A DNA stretch of 64,000 bases from Knufia peltigerae (GCA_030247855.1 JAPDRN010000034.1:124001-188000), one strand, 5' to 3'. Shown: positions 41,937 through 55,088, numbered from the stretch's first letter. Notes: generated from the sequence alone by a model not told the origin. Numbers and translations: made by a program.

Positions 41937-42394
41937 GTCGAATCCTGACACTACAGGTCTCTTCTTGATGGCACCTATCTGAAGGAGTTGATAAGAGTGT
42001 CGATGGCTGGAGCAATAAACTTGGATTCATCTGTCTAGGCTGGGTAAGCAGGGTGCAAGATACATACCTAAGGTAGATAGGGTCGATTTACAATGGCCAC
42101 AGAAAGTTGCGTGGACAAGGAGTCAGTGAATGACTGAATTCGATAGAAGGACTTCATTCACATTGTTGGTGATTGTACTGCCGCCGACACCAAACGATCC
42201 GTCTATTTGAATATGTGTATCATCGACAAGACAGATAGTAGATCGTCCCAATCCTTCTCTTCCCATGTCTCATTACTGCGTAAGTCGGTAGACACAATAG
42301 CCACCATTTACTCATACTGATACACCATTGCCCTCCTTTTCTATTCCCACAAACAGCCGAAATGTATCCCAAAAGACTTCCAGATACGACGATA
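41937..42394. other. Spacer between membrane-protein and MFS genes
   Basis: Promoter of the type II membrane protein and 3' flank of the MFS gene. Nothing else recognised. Confidence 0.5.
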
Positions 42395-44179
42395 TCACGT
42401 CTCTTCATCCTCCGATTTATCGCTGGTATCGTCCTCAACATCGGACCCCGTTTCCCATCCATCAGCCTCCAGGTCAGCGGAACGGATCCCGAAACTGAGG
42501 AGGAAACCAATAAAGGCGATTCCCCCGAAAAGACCGAATGCCAGAGCTTCACCCTTTGGTCGCACTTTTGTGGCCAGTGAAAAGAGGCCACCCGAAAGGA
42601 AAGGTCCGACTGCGCGACCCGCGGCGGACAGTGTTTGCGCAAGGCCATTCAATGTTCCCAGCACATTGTGATTGGGGGCCGAGTTTGTAATCTATCAAAC
42701 AGTCAGTCAATTCTATGCCTCCCAGACAGACATTGTAAGGAAGCTTACCAAGAGTAAAGCACTAGTCAACCCCCCGACCGCTGCCACAGTCTTGATGAGA
42801 AGTACCAGGCATATTTCGAACCATAGCCACGCTGCGCCAGAGGATAAAGCGTCGCCGCCATCATCGCTGCCCTTGTATCCAACCCAAGGCATAAGAAGGT
42901 AGGCAATGACGAATCCGCCCAGACCTGTTCTATACGCCCATCTATTCCCCATCTTGTCACGAAGCTTGCCGAAAACACCCACTTGGAAGACGATTGTCAC
43001 TAGACCGGCGAAAGCGAGTGATAACCCTATTTCGTTGGGGTGCAGATTTCGTCCTGTAGGTGGCTTTGCCTGTGCAAAGATTGGATATAACGAGTTAAAG
43101 GATATGTTGGATAATTGGAAGATGAGATATGTCAGGAGAAGAAGCACAGTGTCGCGGTTAAGGACATCCTTGCTGCGGAGTTGCTCTGCGTTGGCGATGA
43201 ATGCTGCGTCTTCAGAGCCCCCGTCACTCTCGTCATCGTCCGCGTCTGATATGTCTACAGTACCATTCGGCTGCGAGCGTTGGCTGTGCGATTTGCCCCG
43301 ACGTCGCAAATAATGCGGTCGGCTTGACGAAGTAAATTCCCAGATCCAAGTAAAGAGGTTCTTGACTCGAGTGCCCAAAGGAGCGAGATACTGTGCTTCC
43401 TCCAGAGACTCTTCAAGGAAGAGCGCCGTCAAGACCAGATCAACACACAATATACTTGCCGATAAGAGATTCGGAATCAGGTAAGGGTATGGATTCGGTT
43501 TGGATTTGTCGAACGGATTCCTTTGCGACACCAAAATTCCGCCAATGACAGGGCCTGTGATTCCACCAATGCCATATATCACAGGAAGGTACGTGAATGC
43601 TTGTGATTGATTGCTCCGATCGGTGATCTCGCCCAAACATGTAGATACCACACCCTGGTTCCCGTTCAAAAGACCCATCAATGCCTGTACCAGTATTGCC
43701 TGCCAGAGAGTTCTGCAGAAGCCGAATGCGACAAAGCACGCCGCTGTGAACAGTGTACCCAGGAGAATAACAGGCTTTCGCCCGATGCGATCAGACAACC
43801 ATCCCCAGAAGAAATTCGTTGTTAGCTGCGCAAGGGCGAAGGCCGAAGCGATGAGACCAACGTAGACTCCGACTTGGCCTGGCTTGACTTCTGGAAATGT
43901 CGACGCCATGTCCGGTAGATAGGGACTTATTGAGTTGAGAGCAGTCTGTTCGCATAGAGCTATCACCGCCAGAATGGCCATTTGTTTCTTTGGTAGAGGA
44001 GAGGATTCGTGGTGGCGCTCATTGTCGGAGTGAGAATTGATGTCATTACTAGAGGAGTTGGTCGACTCGGACAGGGGACGACCTCGAGACTTGGGAGGGG
44101 TGATGCCGCCAAAGGTTTGATAGTGAGGTGTGGAAGATATTCGACGAAGCAGAGGACTGCCATGATCAGAGGGTTTCAT
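42395..44179 (-). CDS. MFS transporter (DHA1 / YCR023C-like)
   Basis: Two exons: 42749-44179 and 42395-42691, joined by a 57-nt intron (GTAAGC donor, TTGATAG acceptor, phase 0), giving 575 residues. The join restores TSALLL-ITNSAPNHNVLGT, the conserved start of TM11 in this family, and explains why the first frame appears to stop early. About 12 membrane helices are visible. Motif A is GWLSDRIGRKPV between TM2 and TM3, with NGNQGVVSTCLGEITD and the GPVIGG motif C after. The central loop is long and acidic (DISDADDDESDGGSEDAAF), and the C-terminus is acidic (EDDTSDKSEDEET). DHA1 members use the proton gradient to export drugs or metals; this subgroup is poorly characterised and sits in vacuolar or plasma membranes. 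Confidence 0.9.
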
Positions 44180-45011
44180 GGTTGCGCCAGCAGAAATTGC
44201 ATATGCGACTGGCAGAGGGTATTCGGATGTAGGGAAGGAATTCCGGGATTCCTAACTACGGCGTGAAGTTCGATACATGAGGAAGATGATGGTATAATGT
44301 GCTCGGTAGGATCTTGGTGTATATGCTCTCAGACACAAACAAGGAACCACTCGGTGTCAAGCAGAATTTGTTTGCTGGTGAATTTTCGAGGAACAAATGA
44401 AGGACGATCGGGCGCAGCCACACCAGGTTGATGATGCAGGTGTAAGAACAATTAATTGGGGGGAAAACGTTCTTCCAATGACGTTCGATAAGGTACCTAG
44501 TGTGACGAGTACGCTAACCGTAGCTCGACCTACATATTGGGGACAGAGTACGCCCAGCACCCAATTCAGATCTCTGGTTTCTAGCCTGCGAGGTGCCTAT
44601 TTATTTATCGTCCACCAGGTACGGAGTACCTAGCCGAGTATCTATTACGAACCTGCATTGGGGTTTGTGTACCCCCCTTTCCCCCAATCACCACTTTTTT
44701 TCTAACGATTTGCATTCTGGCCCTCATATTACCTCCTTCAGACAACTGTGCATTTGTCTTGTTTTCATTACGAGCTTCACGACATGTAAATCCCTTGTTC
44801 AAAACTTACCGACAGGCTAGTACAATCAACCATCGCATGGCGATACAACAGCATCCGGCTTTCGGACAGCGCATGATTGTTGTGACATCATTGTCCAAGG
44901 CGGTCGATCGATCCTTGACAGGATCTCACGTGGCATTTTTACATCAATGATTACAAGATGACAATCACCATGTTCTATCTACTGTATGAGTTTACACAAA
45001 CGTCTACCTCT
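44180..45011. other. Intergenic region with palindromic motif
   Basis: MFS promoter and 3' flank of the FAD monooxygenase. GTACGGAGTAC is at 44619-44629 and GGTACC-AG near 44492. No gene seen. Confidence 0.5.
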
Positions 45012-46426
45012 CTAACCATCTACGCCCACTGCCGGTATCTGTTCCACGTTAGATACAATATTGTTCTTTGACCCTGTAGTCTTGCCTTCCGACGTCTTAT
45101 AGTGCTGCGTAAAGTCATACCAAAGAGCCATGGGACCTTTCATGAAATCAACCTGCTTCTCCCGGTCATTTTCCATGCTCTTCAGTAGCTTGAGGAAGTC
45201 GTCATTCTCAAGTGCCTTGTCCGGGTCTTGATCGTACAGTCGCTTGATATTCTCCGTGGAGATGGGATCTGTCACGATCTTGAATCGCTGTCGTCGCATC
45301 TCGGAATACTTGTCCAAGATGCTCTCATCCGCCTTCCCTTCGTAGACGCCGATCAGACAGTCATAAAGCCCTCCAACGTCTGTTAGTCCGCCCGTAAGAC
45401 CGAGACCTCCAAAAGGGTTGTTGACTGTGCGTTTCCGATTAGCAGATGTGATATCAGTGGACAAGATACACTTACGATGTGCTGCATCGGCTGCAAGCAT
45501 GAATCTCCCCACTCTCATCTTGTCTACGATCCTCTGATGGATCTTGTAAGGGCTGATAGCAGCGAGACTGTACTCGCTAGGTTTGGGATGACCGGGCAAC
45601 ATGGCCTCAAATTTCATGGGTTGTCGTGCAACGAGCTCCTCTCGAGAAAGACCGTTGATCTCGCCATAGCTCACACGCCACCACCCACTGCCATCGTCGT
45701 TCTTGGTAAGACGAGCTACCATGTGCCAGTGTTCTGGATGGATAAAAAAGTTGGCATCATCATAGCCATACTTCTCGAATGGGTATGCAACCTAGTATCA
45801 GTGAGCACGGGGCTGTTCTCCTTTCTTTTACCCAGGATGAAAAAACGCACATTGGTGGCAACGATTTGCTTGTCCCAGGTGTAGCCAGGGAATTCCTTTC
45901 CATACAGACACCTTCGCACGACACTAGAGGCGCCATCGCAGCCAACAACGTAAGTCGCTTCCAAACGCTTCGGACCTTCGGATGTCTCGACGTCCACCCA
46001 GGCCTTCTCTGCGTCTTGGCCAATGTCGACAACTTTATGATTGAATGAAACTGTCAGCGTGGGCTGGGCAACTGCATGCCGGTACAGTAACTGGTCCAGT
46101 TGAGCCAACGGAAGACAGGCTATCCTGTCTGGATAATCATGAAGGTAACTGTTGTCTAGGCCGGCCAAAAAGGTGCCGTCAAGCTTGCGCCAACTCGTCA
46201 CCGACGGATCAAACCCTTCCGCTCGAATATCGTCAATGACACCAGCGCGGCGGAGCACGTACGCAGCAGGAGGACCATAATATGCGGCCCTAGGAGAGTC
46301 GTCGAGCTCAGCAGATGCCTCGAGGATATGGACACTGACTCCCTTCTTTGCTAGCATCAAACCGAGAAGCAGGCCACTCGGCCCGGATCCGACGATGATT
46401 GTCCAAGGTTTTCCAGAGGCCGTCAT
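45012..46426 (-). CDS. FAD-dependent monooxygenase (class A, aromatic hydroxylase type)
   Basis: Three exons: 45851-46426, 45476-45791 and 45012-45424, with introns of 59 nt (GTGCGT...CTAG) and 51 nt (GTAAGT...CACAG), giving 434 residues. The Rossmann motif is VGSGPSGLLLG (about 12-22) with HILEA at the end of strand 2. DG motif: VVGCDGASSVVRR. After splicing the GD motif reads AADAAHLNNPFGGLGLTGG, which binds FAD ribityl/phosphate. This is the PHBH/phenol hydroxylase fold (FAD_binding_3). It hydroxylates an aromatic or similar substrate using NAD(P)H and O2. The 51-nt intron is a multiple of three without a stop, so an unspliced reading looks open but breaks the GD motif. It is divergent from the decarboxylase-family gene across 731 bp, suggesting a shared pathway. 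Confidence 0.9.
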
Positions 46427-47157
46427 TCTGACTAGTATGTGTTGTACTCGGTAGAAGAAAAATATATGAAATCTTTGCTTACAGTTACCAAAAAGGGCGC
46501 GCTTAGGCTTATTTTATCGTGGCCCTCCACCAAACCATGTCTAGCCCCGCGATCTGGCCAACCCTCAGGAGACATCTTGAGCCGCTCCGGTGTGGCTTGA
46601 GAACTCTGCCGAGTAACCCAATGCCTGGGACAGCATGGGGATAGCCCGGGTGTGGAGAAGAGGTAACCAGTGGGGCGCAATTCTTGCTAAGTGCGGTATC
46701 AATAGACGGCACTATGAAAGAAATTCTGGTGAAGAAGGAAGAATCATTGGAAAACTACTTGAAGTTTCTTAAAGAGTCTTTATCCACTAACGTGTTCGCG
46801 AGCTGAGTAGTGCGACTATCGTACATGGAGCGATGGTCACATATCAGATGTAAGAGACGTTTCACAACCTCGGACAAGCACGCCCAGTCGGCAAGTCGGT
46901 CAAGCCCCGCACAGGGCAAAGCAAATGATCCAAAGATCCTTCTGTAACTATACTGTATGTACATACCTATTCAGCTGACTGTGTGAGGATACGAGTGCTG
47001 GAACATCAATAAACCAGCGTACACAAAGATCATCCAAACAAAAAAATCTTAATCGTGGAGCCTCGGCCGTCAAAGCTCCTCGAACTGTAATCTATTTCTT
47101 GATCCGAAATTCCAAAGTTCATATCACGAGGAACAACTCAAAACATCCGTTGCAATC
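46427..47157. promoter_or_regulatory. Divergent promoter, monooxygenase / CMD-family gene
   Basis: Shared upstream region of 731 bp between two start codons facing apart. No binding-site pair was identified with confidence. Sequence just before 47158 (TTGCAATC then ATG) is a reasonable fungal start context. Confidence 0.4.
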
Positions 47158-47577
47158 ATGTCGTCGGGAGACAAAGTGGCCGAAGCACACAAGACGCTCT
47201 ATGAACAGGGCATTCCAGTCCGCACCGAGGTGACTGGTCCTCAACATGTCGAGCGCTCACTTCAGAACAATTCCTCTGATTTTGCCCGGCCCATGCAAGA
47301 GCTGGCAACGGAATGGGGTTGGGGATCGATCTGGACCAGGCCTGGACTAGAGCGCAAAACCAGAAGCCTGCTCAACATTGCAATGCTTTGTGCATTGAAC
47401 AGGATGACTGAACTCGGAGTGCATATAAGAGGCGCAGTCAACAACGGCGCCACGGAGCTGGAAATTCGGGAGACTCTTATGCAGGTAGCCGCCTACTGTG
47501 GCTTGCCGGCTGGGCTTGAAGGGGTACGAGTGGCGGAGGCTATCCTGAAGAGTATCAGGGAAGAGAAGAAGACTTAG
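47158..47577 (+). CDS. Carboxymuconolactone decarboxylase family protein
   Basis: 139 residues from ATG 47158, no intron. The CMD/AhpD-like fold is visible: ERKTRSLLNIAMLCALNRM, then ELGVHIRGAVNNGATELEI and RETLMQVAAYCGLPAG, matching the helical core of PcaC-type 4-carboxymuconolactone decarboxylases, near the usual 120-135 residues. A single Cys in the AAYCGLPAG motif, rather than CxxC, argues for a PcaC-like enzyme rather than an AhpD peroxidase. It should be a soluble oligomer. In the protocatechuate branch this activity makes beta-ketoadipate enol-lactone; many fungal homologues have other, unknown substrates. Its divergent neighbour is an aromatic-type FAD hydroxylase, which supports an aromatic or polyketide pathway. 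Confidence 0.88.
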   Translation: MSSGDKVAEAHKTLYEQGIPVRTEVTGPQHVERSLQNNSSDFARPMQELATEWGWGSIWTRPGLERKTRSLLNIAMLCALNRMTELGVHIRGAVNNGATELEIRETLMQVAAYCGLPAGLEGVRVAEAILKSIREEKKT

Positions 47578-48607
47578 AGAGCCTCAGTCTATCAATCATC
47601 GTGGTGCTTTTACATTGTGTGCATGAATGCAGGCCAAGATCACCGTCGAAATTGGCCTGCTTTTGTCTGGAATAGCGATCTCGCATCGGCCTCGCATCGC
47701 TCTGCGACTCGCATTCCTTCGTGTTTCTACCGGGGGGCTTTGTCTGGAGCTGAGGATCGCACGTGACCGCTGTAATGGGCTTGAGCCTGGGCACGCTCGA
47801 CGCCTTGACGCCTGACGCCTTTTCGTTGAATGAATGCATCCACAAAGACAATGGTATCGTGATCCGAGCAGCTATATTAGCACTTCGGCAGGCTCTTGTT
47901 TGTCAAGAAGTCCTACTTTGCGGATGAAGAGGGTATCAAATTGACCGGATGTGTTGTTGCTCAGCCAAAAAGATCTAATACTTAGCTTAATCGTAAGGGC
48001 AGAGAACTGCGGCGTACATACCTAGTTACAGTGGAAATACGGAGTACTGGATCTAAAATAGGGCGATTAGCTGCGTGCCCTTCAGTGTTGTGTGCTCTTT
48101 TGTATCCGTCGTGTATCCATTTCTATCCTCGTAGTGCCTTGGTCGGCAGCCTTATTGCCCGAACGCTGTCATTTTCCCGCAGATCAGATTATCCCCATTC
48201 CACGCTGACTTGCACTATTGACAGCCTGCGACACTCGTTCTTGTTCGTTGCCAACACTCACCTCTTCGTCGCCTTGCCGAGTACTGCTTTCTAGTCGACA
48301 TGGGCACGAGTACTAGGCGATCCAGCTTTATTCCCGCCTCTTAACGCCCTCATTACCTCGCTTTTAAGCGGAAGTCGTGCTTGCCCGGGGTTGCTTGCGA
48401 CCACACCCTCCCATCATTACCGTCGTCGCCGCTGCGGATGAGCCAGCCCAGTCAGCCCGACCGTCTTTTGGCCAACTTGACTGGCGCCTTTCCTGTGCTC
48501 TCGAGCCTTTTCGGGTTGTCGAATATGCGCAGCGACTTCACGATCGAAGCCTGCGTTGATTTCCTTCCTCCCCATTGCGCGAGTCCGACCCGGCTGCAGT
48601 ACTGATC
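47578..48607. other. Upstream region and leader of the Rho GEF gene
   Basis: Contains TACGGAGTAC at 48038-48047 and pyrimidine-rich stretches near 48100-48450 typical of fungal promoters. No gene is supported; short upstream ATGs before 48608 may exist in the leader. Confidence 0.5.
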
Positions 48608-51600
48608 ATGGCCAGCTACCAGAATGGACAGCCTTACTATCCCCAGAACAACCATCCTGCATCAGGCCAGAATGTCCCTTACGGCTCGCAGCCTGTCTAC
48701 CCCTCACGCCCTCTTGAACGCACTTCAAGTTTCGATGCCGGAGACGATGAACGAATGTTTGGCGGAGGCCAGGCGCAGGCGCAGCCTACCCAAGGATACC
48801 AAGCGTACGCAGGGTCGGCTGGGACGAGCCCGCATACAAACAGGACACAGTCCACAGCTACATACAATTCAGCGTCCTCTCCGTACAGAACCAACACGCA
48901 ACATGCGACGCTAGGAGGATATCAGCATCAATATCAACATCCTGTGGTGCCCGCTCATCAACCCTATAATCCTGCCCAATATCAACAGCAACAGCAACAA
49001 CAGCAGCAGCAGTCGACCTACGCTCCCCAAGGTTATGCCACATCGCCCTCTTCATCTTACCCTAGCACATATCAGCCGTATGTGCCAGCCGCATATGGGG
49101 ACCAAAATATCAATCTGCAGAACTCAGGATATAACAGCTACGGTTACTACGATGCAAATGCCCAAGTGCACTATTCTACTTCCACATCTCAACCTCCGCC
49201 TCCTCCGCCCCGTCCGGACCAACCAGCCGTCTACCCAAATTTCCAAGCATACAACGCCTATGAGCACGATCCTTCTCAGCTTTTCGGCAGTCACCACAGC
49301 ACATCCTCCACTGGCCAGAGTCAATCGGCGCATTCCCCTCCCGCACCCGCCCCTCCACCACACAACGCCTCGCTGTTGGACAGACGGCATTCGCGCTCCA
49401 CGAGCATACAAGATGAGAGATTCTCCTATGGGACAGGGGTTGCAGCGCCGTACCAGAACACCTCGTTGAACGCATACTCATCACCAGATATCAATCGAAA
49501 TGCGTCATTTGCGAGCCGCATGAGCAATCAATCGGTGTCGCCGCAGCCGTCCATTCCGACTCCGCCGAGTAGAAACCCTTCTAATGCCTCTCCTCAGCGC
49601 ACAGGCACTAATCGACACCCCCAAGGCCGATCTCTTCCAGGGGTACCATCGGAGTCAGAGTCTGACAATGACTATTTCAATTCAACAGGGACTCCAAACG
49701 CCCGACAGCGCGGTTCAGCCCCGGCAGCTTACGATGATCTGATGCACCATCTCGACGAGGCCATTGGAGGTAACTCGTTGCATGCGAGGTCTGCGAGCGA
49801 TCAAAGATATCGCAATTCAAGAGACGGGGTTGCGGAGGGCATGTTCCCGCAACAGCCTTCTCCGCAGCCTCGCCTTTCCCCGGATGAAGCCCCTACTCAC
49901 CTCAACGGAAACATCGCCTCGACCGGTGACACCTATATCAACTATGGAGCATTCACCGATGACAGTGATGCAGAAGCGGCGGCTGGTCTCGCGGCTATGC
50001 AAGCTCTAGATGAGCAAGAAAGAGCCGAAGATGCTCGCAGGCGTAGTGGTTCGGCCACATTGTTTCCCAGTCAACCTCGTTCAGACGGAGGTGCGGCACA
50101 CCCATCGTCCCAGGAGCAGAGCAGTGACAGTGATTATACCGGCTACGATCTCAGTTCTGCTGGCGGCGGCTATGTCCCCGATCTCTCGTACGGCGAGCCG
50201 ACGATGTCCAACTATGCTGCTGCCGCTTCCATGCCTCAAAGCGAGCTTTACAGCAGGCTGAACAACCGCATGAATTCGGTTCGAAGCTCCGGAGTGTCCT
50301 CGGAGGGACGCGAATCGCAGGCAAGTGGTCATGAATCGTTACCGCCAATCGAAACGCTTCAATCTTATGCTCCAGTTCCCAATGTCGCGCGCGTAGATAC
50401 TGGGGGAACAGGAGGTCTTACAGAACCAAGTCCGCATCCAAGACGACTAAGCTATGAAGATGGCGACGAAGGTGTATTTGTTGATTCAGATATTGGCGGA
50501 AGATCAGGTGACACCAGCCCTTCTCGAGATTCAATTCCAGATTTGTTCTTCCATCCTGGCATGAGCCAACAACGACCACTGCCTCCGCCTCCCTCGCATT
50601 CGGATCCTGGCCGGGTGCCACATCTCATGCCCGCAGGCACTTATACTCAGCAAAGTCGGTTCTCACAATACACTGAGACAAACAGACAAAGTTACCCTGC
50701 TGCGCCTGACGCATACACCAATGCTTTGCTCAGCCCAGCATCTGTGCCGAGGTCTACTTCCTTGTCTAGTACTCGAAGTGCTCCTCGCGTGGAATATCCG
50801 ATCCGATCCAAAACAGATGCAGATCGCCAAAAGGCGTTACGACAGCAAGGACGGCCTGTTTCAGACCTATATGATATTGCCAGCCCACAGTCAGCCGTTG
50901 CGTTGGACCTCCCAACCATCCCGAGAAAACGCTACAACCCTGCTAAGCTTACCGCTGATCAATTTAAGAAATGCTCGGAGCCGTGGGCTTTGAGCTCTAT
51001 TGTGACTTGGATCAAAGATTTGGCCGAAGAAGAAGTTGACCTGAAGGAACACCACATTGCCGAAGGCATTATTGCCCTGTTCATGAACAAGGTTCCGACA
51101 ATGTATGTTACGGAAGCCGAAGTGTTGGGAGAAAGGGTAGTAAGGGAGATGCTCGCCGCCAATGCATTGGTAAGAGAAGAGGAATGGGTCAAATTTGGAC
51201 CTGGAACCACCTCAGGTGTTCTCTACCAATTGACTGGATCCGGATGTTACTCCTCGAAACTCCATCTCACACAAGCCAAGGGAAGATGCTATTCGTACCA
51301 TTGTATGAGGACTCTGAGAAAGGTGGATCTTGACACACTGCCTGAAGAAAAGAAGTCTGAAGATTGGGCCACTTTTTACAAGCTCAAAAAAGAAGACATT
51401 GAAAGTCACGAGAAGAAAGAAATCGAACGACAGAATGTACTTCATGAGGTTGTCACGAGTGAAGATCTTTATATCAGTCAGCTCGATGTTCTACGTGTCC
51501 TCTACCGGGACAGACTCTCTACTGCACAGCCACCCATCGTGCCTTCAAAGAAATTGCCAACCTTTTTGAAAGAAGTTTTCGGTGGCGTTGACAAGGTTAA

Positions 51601-53999
51601 GAAAGTCAATCAAGACTATCTCTTGGGCCAGCTCAAATATCGTCAAACAGAGCAGGGCCCGTGGATAGCGGGATTTAGCGACATCTTTCGTGAATGGATC
51701 CGAAAAGCTCGGCCTGTCTACGTGGAGTATGCTTCCAATTTTCCTCGAGCCGACTATCTTATGCGGCGTGAAGCCGAGCGAAATTTCCATTTCAAAAGTT
51801 TCCTCGATCACGCTCGAGATGACAAGCGGTCCAATCGTTTGGGTTGGGACAATTACCTGAAAGCCCCCATCACAAGACTACAGCGTTATAGTCTCTTGCT
51901 GTCAACTGTCCAGAAAAACATGCTGAAAGAGTCGGAAGAGAAGCACAACCTTGCCTACGCACTGGACGAAATCCGTGCCGCTACCTATGAATGCGATGCC
52001 AAGTTCGCCGAGATGACCAAGAAGATGGAATTGATTGAGATGCAAACCAAGTTACGACTTCGACCACCGATGGAAAAGGAGGTGGAGCTCAACCTCGACC
52101 ACCTGGGTCGCGAGATCGTCTTTCGGGGTGAGCTACAACGAGCCGGTGGTAAGGGCTTCCAATGGGTCGACACTCATGCAATTCTTTTCGACCATTATCT
52201 GGTGCTTGCGAAGCCTCTCAATCGAGACCGAAAAGAAGGCTATTATGACGTGTCAAAAGTGCCTATACCGATGGACTTGCTCGTTTTAGAAAGTGCGACA
52301 GATCCTGCTGTGGTGAAATCTTCCGTCAAAGGCATCGGTGCCGTTACGACGACCGTGGTCCCTCGAGGCCAGCCAACAACGGATACTCGACTCAATCGGG
52401 CACAGTCATCTTCGAGTGGCGGCCCAGGCACCTTGACACATCAAACCACAAACTTGTCCATAGGATCTGGAAGTGCCAGTCAATCCATGGTGCCAATAAC
52501 CACATTGGATTCTGGGAGTTCGAAAGAGGAAAAGATTATGTATCCTTTCCGCATCAAGCATCTTGGAAAGACTGAAACATATACCCTATACGCTCCCACG
52601 GCGCAGAATCGGCAAGACTGGTGCGAGGCCATCATTCAAGCCAAGACTAGACATGCAGAGGCACTCTTTTCTCAAAATGCCGAGCCATTCAAGCTTCGTG
52701 TTCTGGCAGATACGTCTTTCGGCTACGAAGGCCTAGCGTACCCTGGGAAACAAATCAAAATCCGTGGAACACCACTCGATCGAGCTATCCAGGAAGCCGA
52801 GAAGAAGTTTGAGGGTCAAGGTCGGCCGGCGCCCGTGTGTAGAGCCCAAGTCAACTGTGCAACTGTTTTCAACCAACCGTATGGTAAACTCATGTGTGCG
52901 GTCGGGACTGACTATGGTGTTTACATCTCCGAGTATCAAAACTCTCGGGGATGGGTCAGGGTAAGCCGCCTGGTTTTATGTTGGCAAGTTTCCACTGACA
53001 TCTTTTGAATAGGCTATTCAGATGCAACGGGTGACGCAAATTTCAGTACTCGAGGAATTCAACTTGTTCTTACTCATCTCAGACAAAGCCTTGATTGCAT
53101 ATCACTTGGATGTGGTATGTCCACCATCGGGACTTCCCCCTTCACACGCCGATACATCAAGTCGCAAAGCACCTCAGAAGCTGTCTGGCTCGAAGGATGT
53201 CGGCTTTTTTGTGTCTGGCAGGATGAAGGAACGCACTTTGGTGTTTTACAAGAAGAGGGATGGTATCGTATCGACGTTCAAAGTTCTTGAGCCCGTTTTG
53301 CAAAAGAGCACGACCAGTCGATCACGCTTTTTGCCATCTGCGTCGCGCCGAGGCCAAACGGAATTCTTCAGGGAGTATGACGAATTCTACATCCCGGCCG
53401 AGTGTTACAGCCTCAACCTGTTCCAGTCGAGCTTGGCGATATCAACGGCAAGAGGGGTTGAGGTATTGACGCTGGAAAAGAAACAGACATGGAGCGTGCC
53501 CAACCTGAGGAGTGAACAACCCGAGACTCAGGCTCATTTGAGTTCGATCGCTAGTCGTATCAAGGATCTGAAACCCTTGGGGATGTTCAGGCTTGGGGAA
53601 GCAGAGTTTTTGGTTACGTTCGAAGAATGTGCGGTGTATGTCAACAAACACGGAGACATTTCTCGTGGAGTGGTGATGGAATTTGTGGGTCGAGCCAAGT
53701 CGGCCTGTCTATACGCGCAATACTTGATCCTGGTGGACGACGATTTTGTCGAGATTCGAGATGCCCAGAACGGCAGACTCAAGCAGGTCATCGTCGGTAA
53801 AGACATCAAATTGATTGATGACGGCGGTGGCGGTGTGGGCGGTGCCCAGACACAGGCTGCTCTAGGAGGTGGAATTAATGGACTAGGACTCAAGAATTTC
53901 GGGAATGCACCACGAATGCCGAAGCTGGTGTTACAACATCCGGAACATGAAAAGAGTCATGTTCTCGTCGAGCTGCTATTGACGACCGAGACGGAATAG
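48608..53999 (+). CDS. Rho guanine nucleotide exchange factor (DEP-DH-PH-CNH)
   Basis: Two exons, 48608-52960 and 53013-53999, joined by a 52-nt intron (GTAAGC donor, AATAG acceptor, phase 0), giving about 1779 residues. The first ~750 residues are disordered, rich in Gln, Ser, Pro and Tyr, with a poly-Gln run. A DEP-like domain follows (about 780-890: FKKCSEPWALSSIVTWIKDL ... YQLTGSGCYSSKLH). The DH domain (about 940-1110) has VTSEDLYISQLDVL and the conserved helix PITRLQRYSLLL. A split PH domain comes next (REIVFRGELQRAGG ... HAILFDHYLVLAKP ... FRIKHLGKTETYTLY), then a citron homology domain (about 1360-1779). This is the Rom2/Tus1 (Rgf) class, which loads GTP on Rho1 to drive glucan synthesis and cell-wall integrity signalling. 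It is longer than yeast Rom2 because of the N-terminal tail; which orthologue it is remains open. Confidence 0.93.
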
Positions 54000-55088
54000 G
54001 GATTGGCTTGTTTTCACGGGAACTCCGAGGAGGGAGTATTTATTGTCAAGTAATGAATCACCTGGACTGAAAGAACTCGGATAAGGTTTTTGCGGAAAGA
54101 GAGAACGGGCATGACTGAACGACCTTGGATTATGGCTGTTGTTGTTAGTGTTGATGGTGCTACTACTATTGACGAGTGAGTGGTATTATACGGGGTACAA
54201 GAACAGCAAAGAATATCACACCTTTTTTGTCTTCATCGTACTATTTCTGAATGTTTGTCCTATATTGGGGAATTTCTTAAGTCCGTGCGGAAGTACAAAT
54301 ATGGTGTCCGAGATGTGGCACAACGAGATGTGATGTCCCTTGGTGGTCAGTAAATCTTGGGTGCCTGATCTGATGTGATGCCTTTAGGCACTCAGTGTGG
54401 CTTGCAATGACGATGACAAAGGACGGTTCAGGCCCCCCGGCGTCGAAGGGATTTCGAGGCAGAATGCTTTGTAAGCCTGTACTTTCTGCCGCCATGTGCC
54501 TTGGTTTTGCCCGAATTTGCTTAATGATGTCGTCCGGAGATGATGTAGTGGGGAGGTAAAAACCTCTTTCGCATGTGCGATTGGTCTGAGTCGGACTCGG
54601 GGGACGGACAGATTCAATGAAGCGAGAGGGCAAAGGACCAGAAGACTACTGGCTAGCTCTCCGTAAGGACGGAATTGACGAAGTGAACGAACGAGGTGTA
54701 AAAGGCAACCAGAGAAAACGAGAGATGTTCATGAGTGTACATGTATATTTATATCAAAGGTCCACTTCCTTTACTCACAAGGAGACACTTTTTTTTTCCA
54801 ACCCGAAGTACTTGACAACATTTCAATGAGAAGTTTCGAATGTATAACGAGAACACACTTGATTAGAATATTCCATTTCGACATATCCCCGTATCACCAT
54901 CATCACCGTCACCACCATCACCAAAAACATCAACGACCACATTTACCTTCCATCAATACTTGATCAAGAGTATCGGTCCTTCTGGTAATTACATCTCACC
55001 CAAAACCTACTCCATAACGATTCATCCTTGTTGCCCGAAGAAAAGACAACAAGAACAAAAAAAGATATCCAAAAAGAAATATCACAAA
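54000..55088. other. Intergenic region
   Basis: 3' flank of the Rho GEF and promoter/leader of the DUF4267-like gene. A CATCACC-rich stretch at about 54897-54930 and an A-rich leader (55043-55088) are visible. No gene recognised. Confidence 0.5.
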
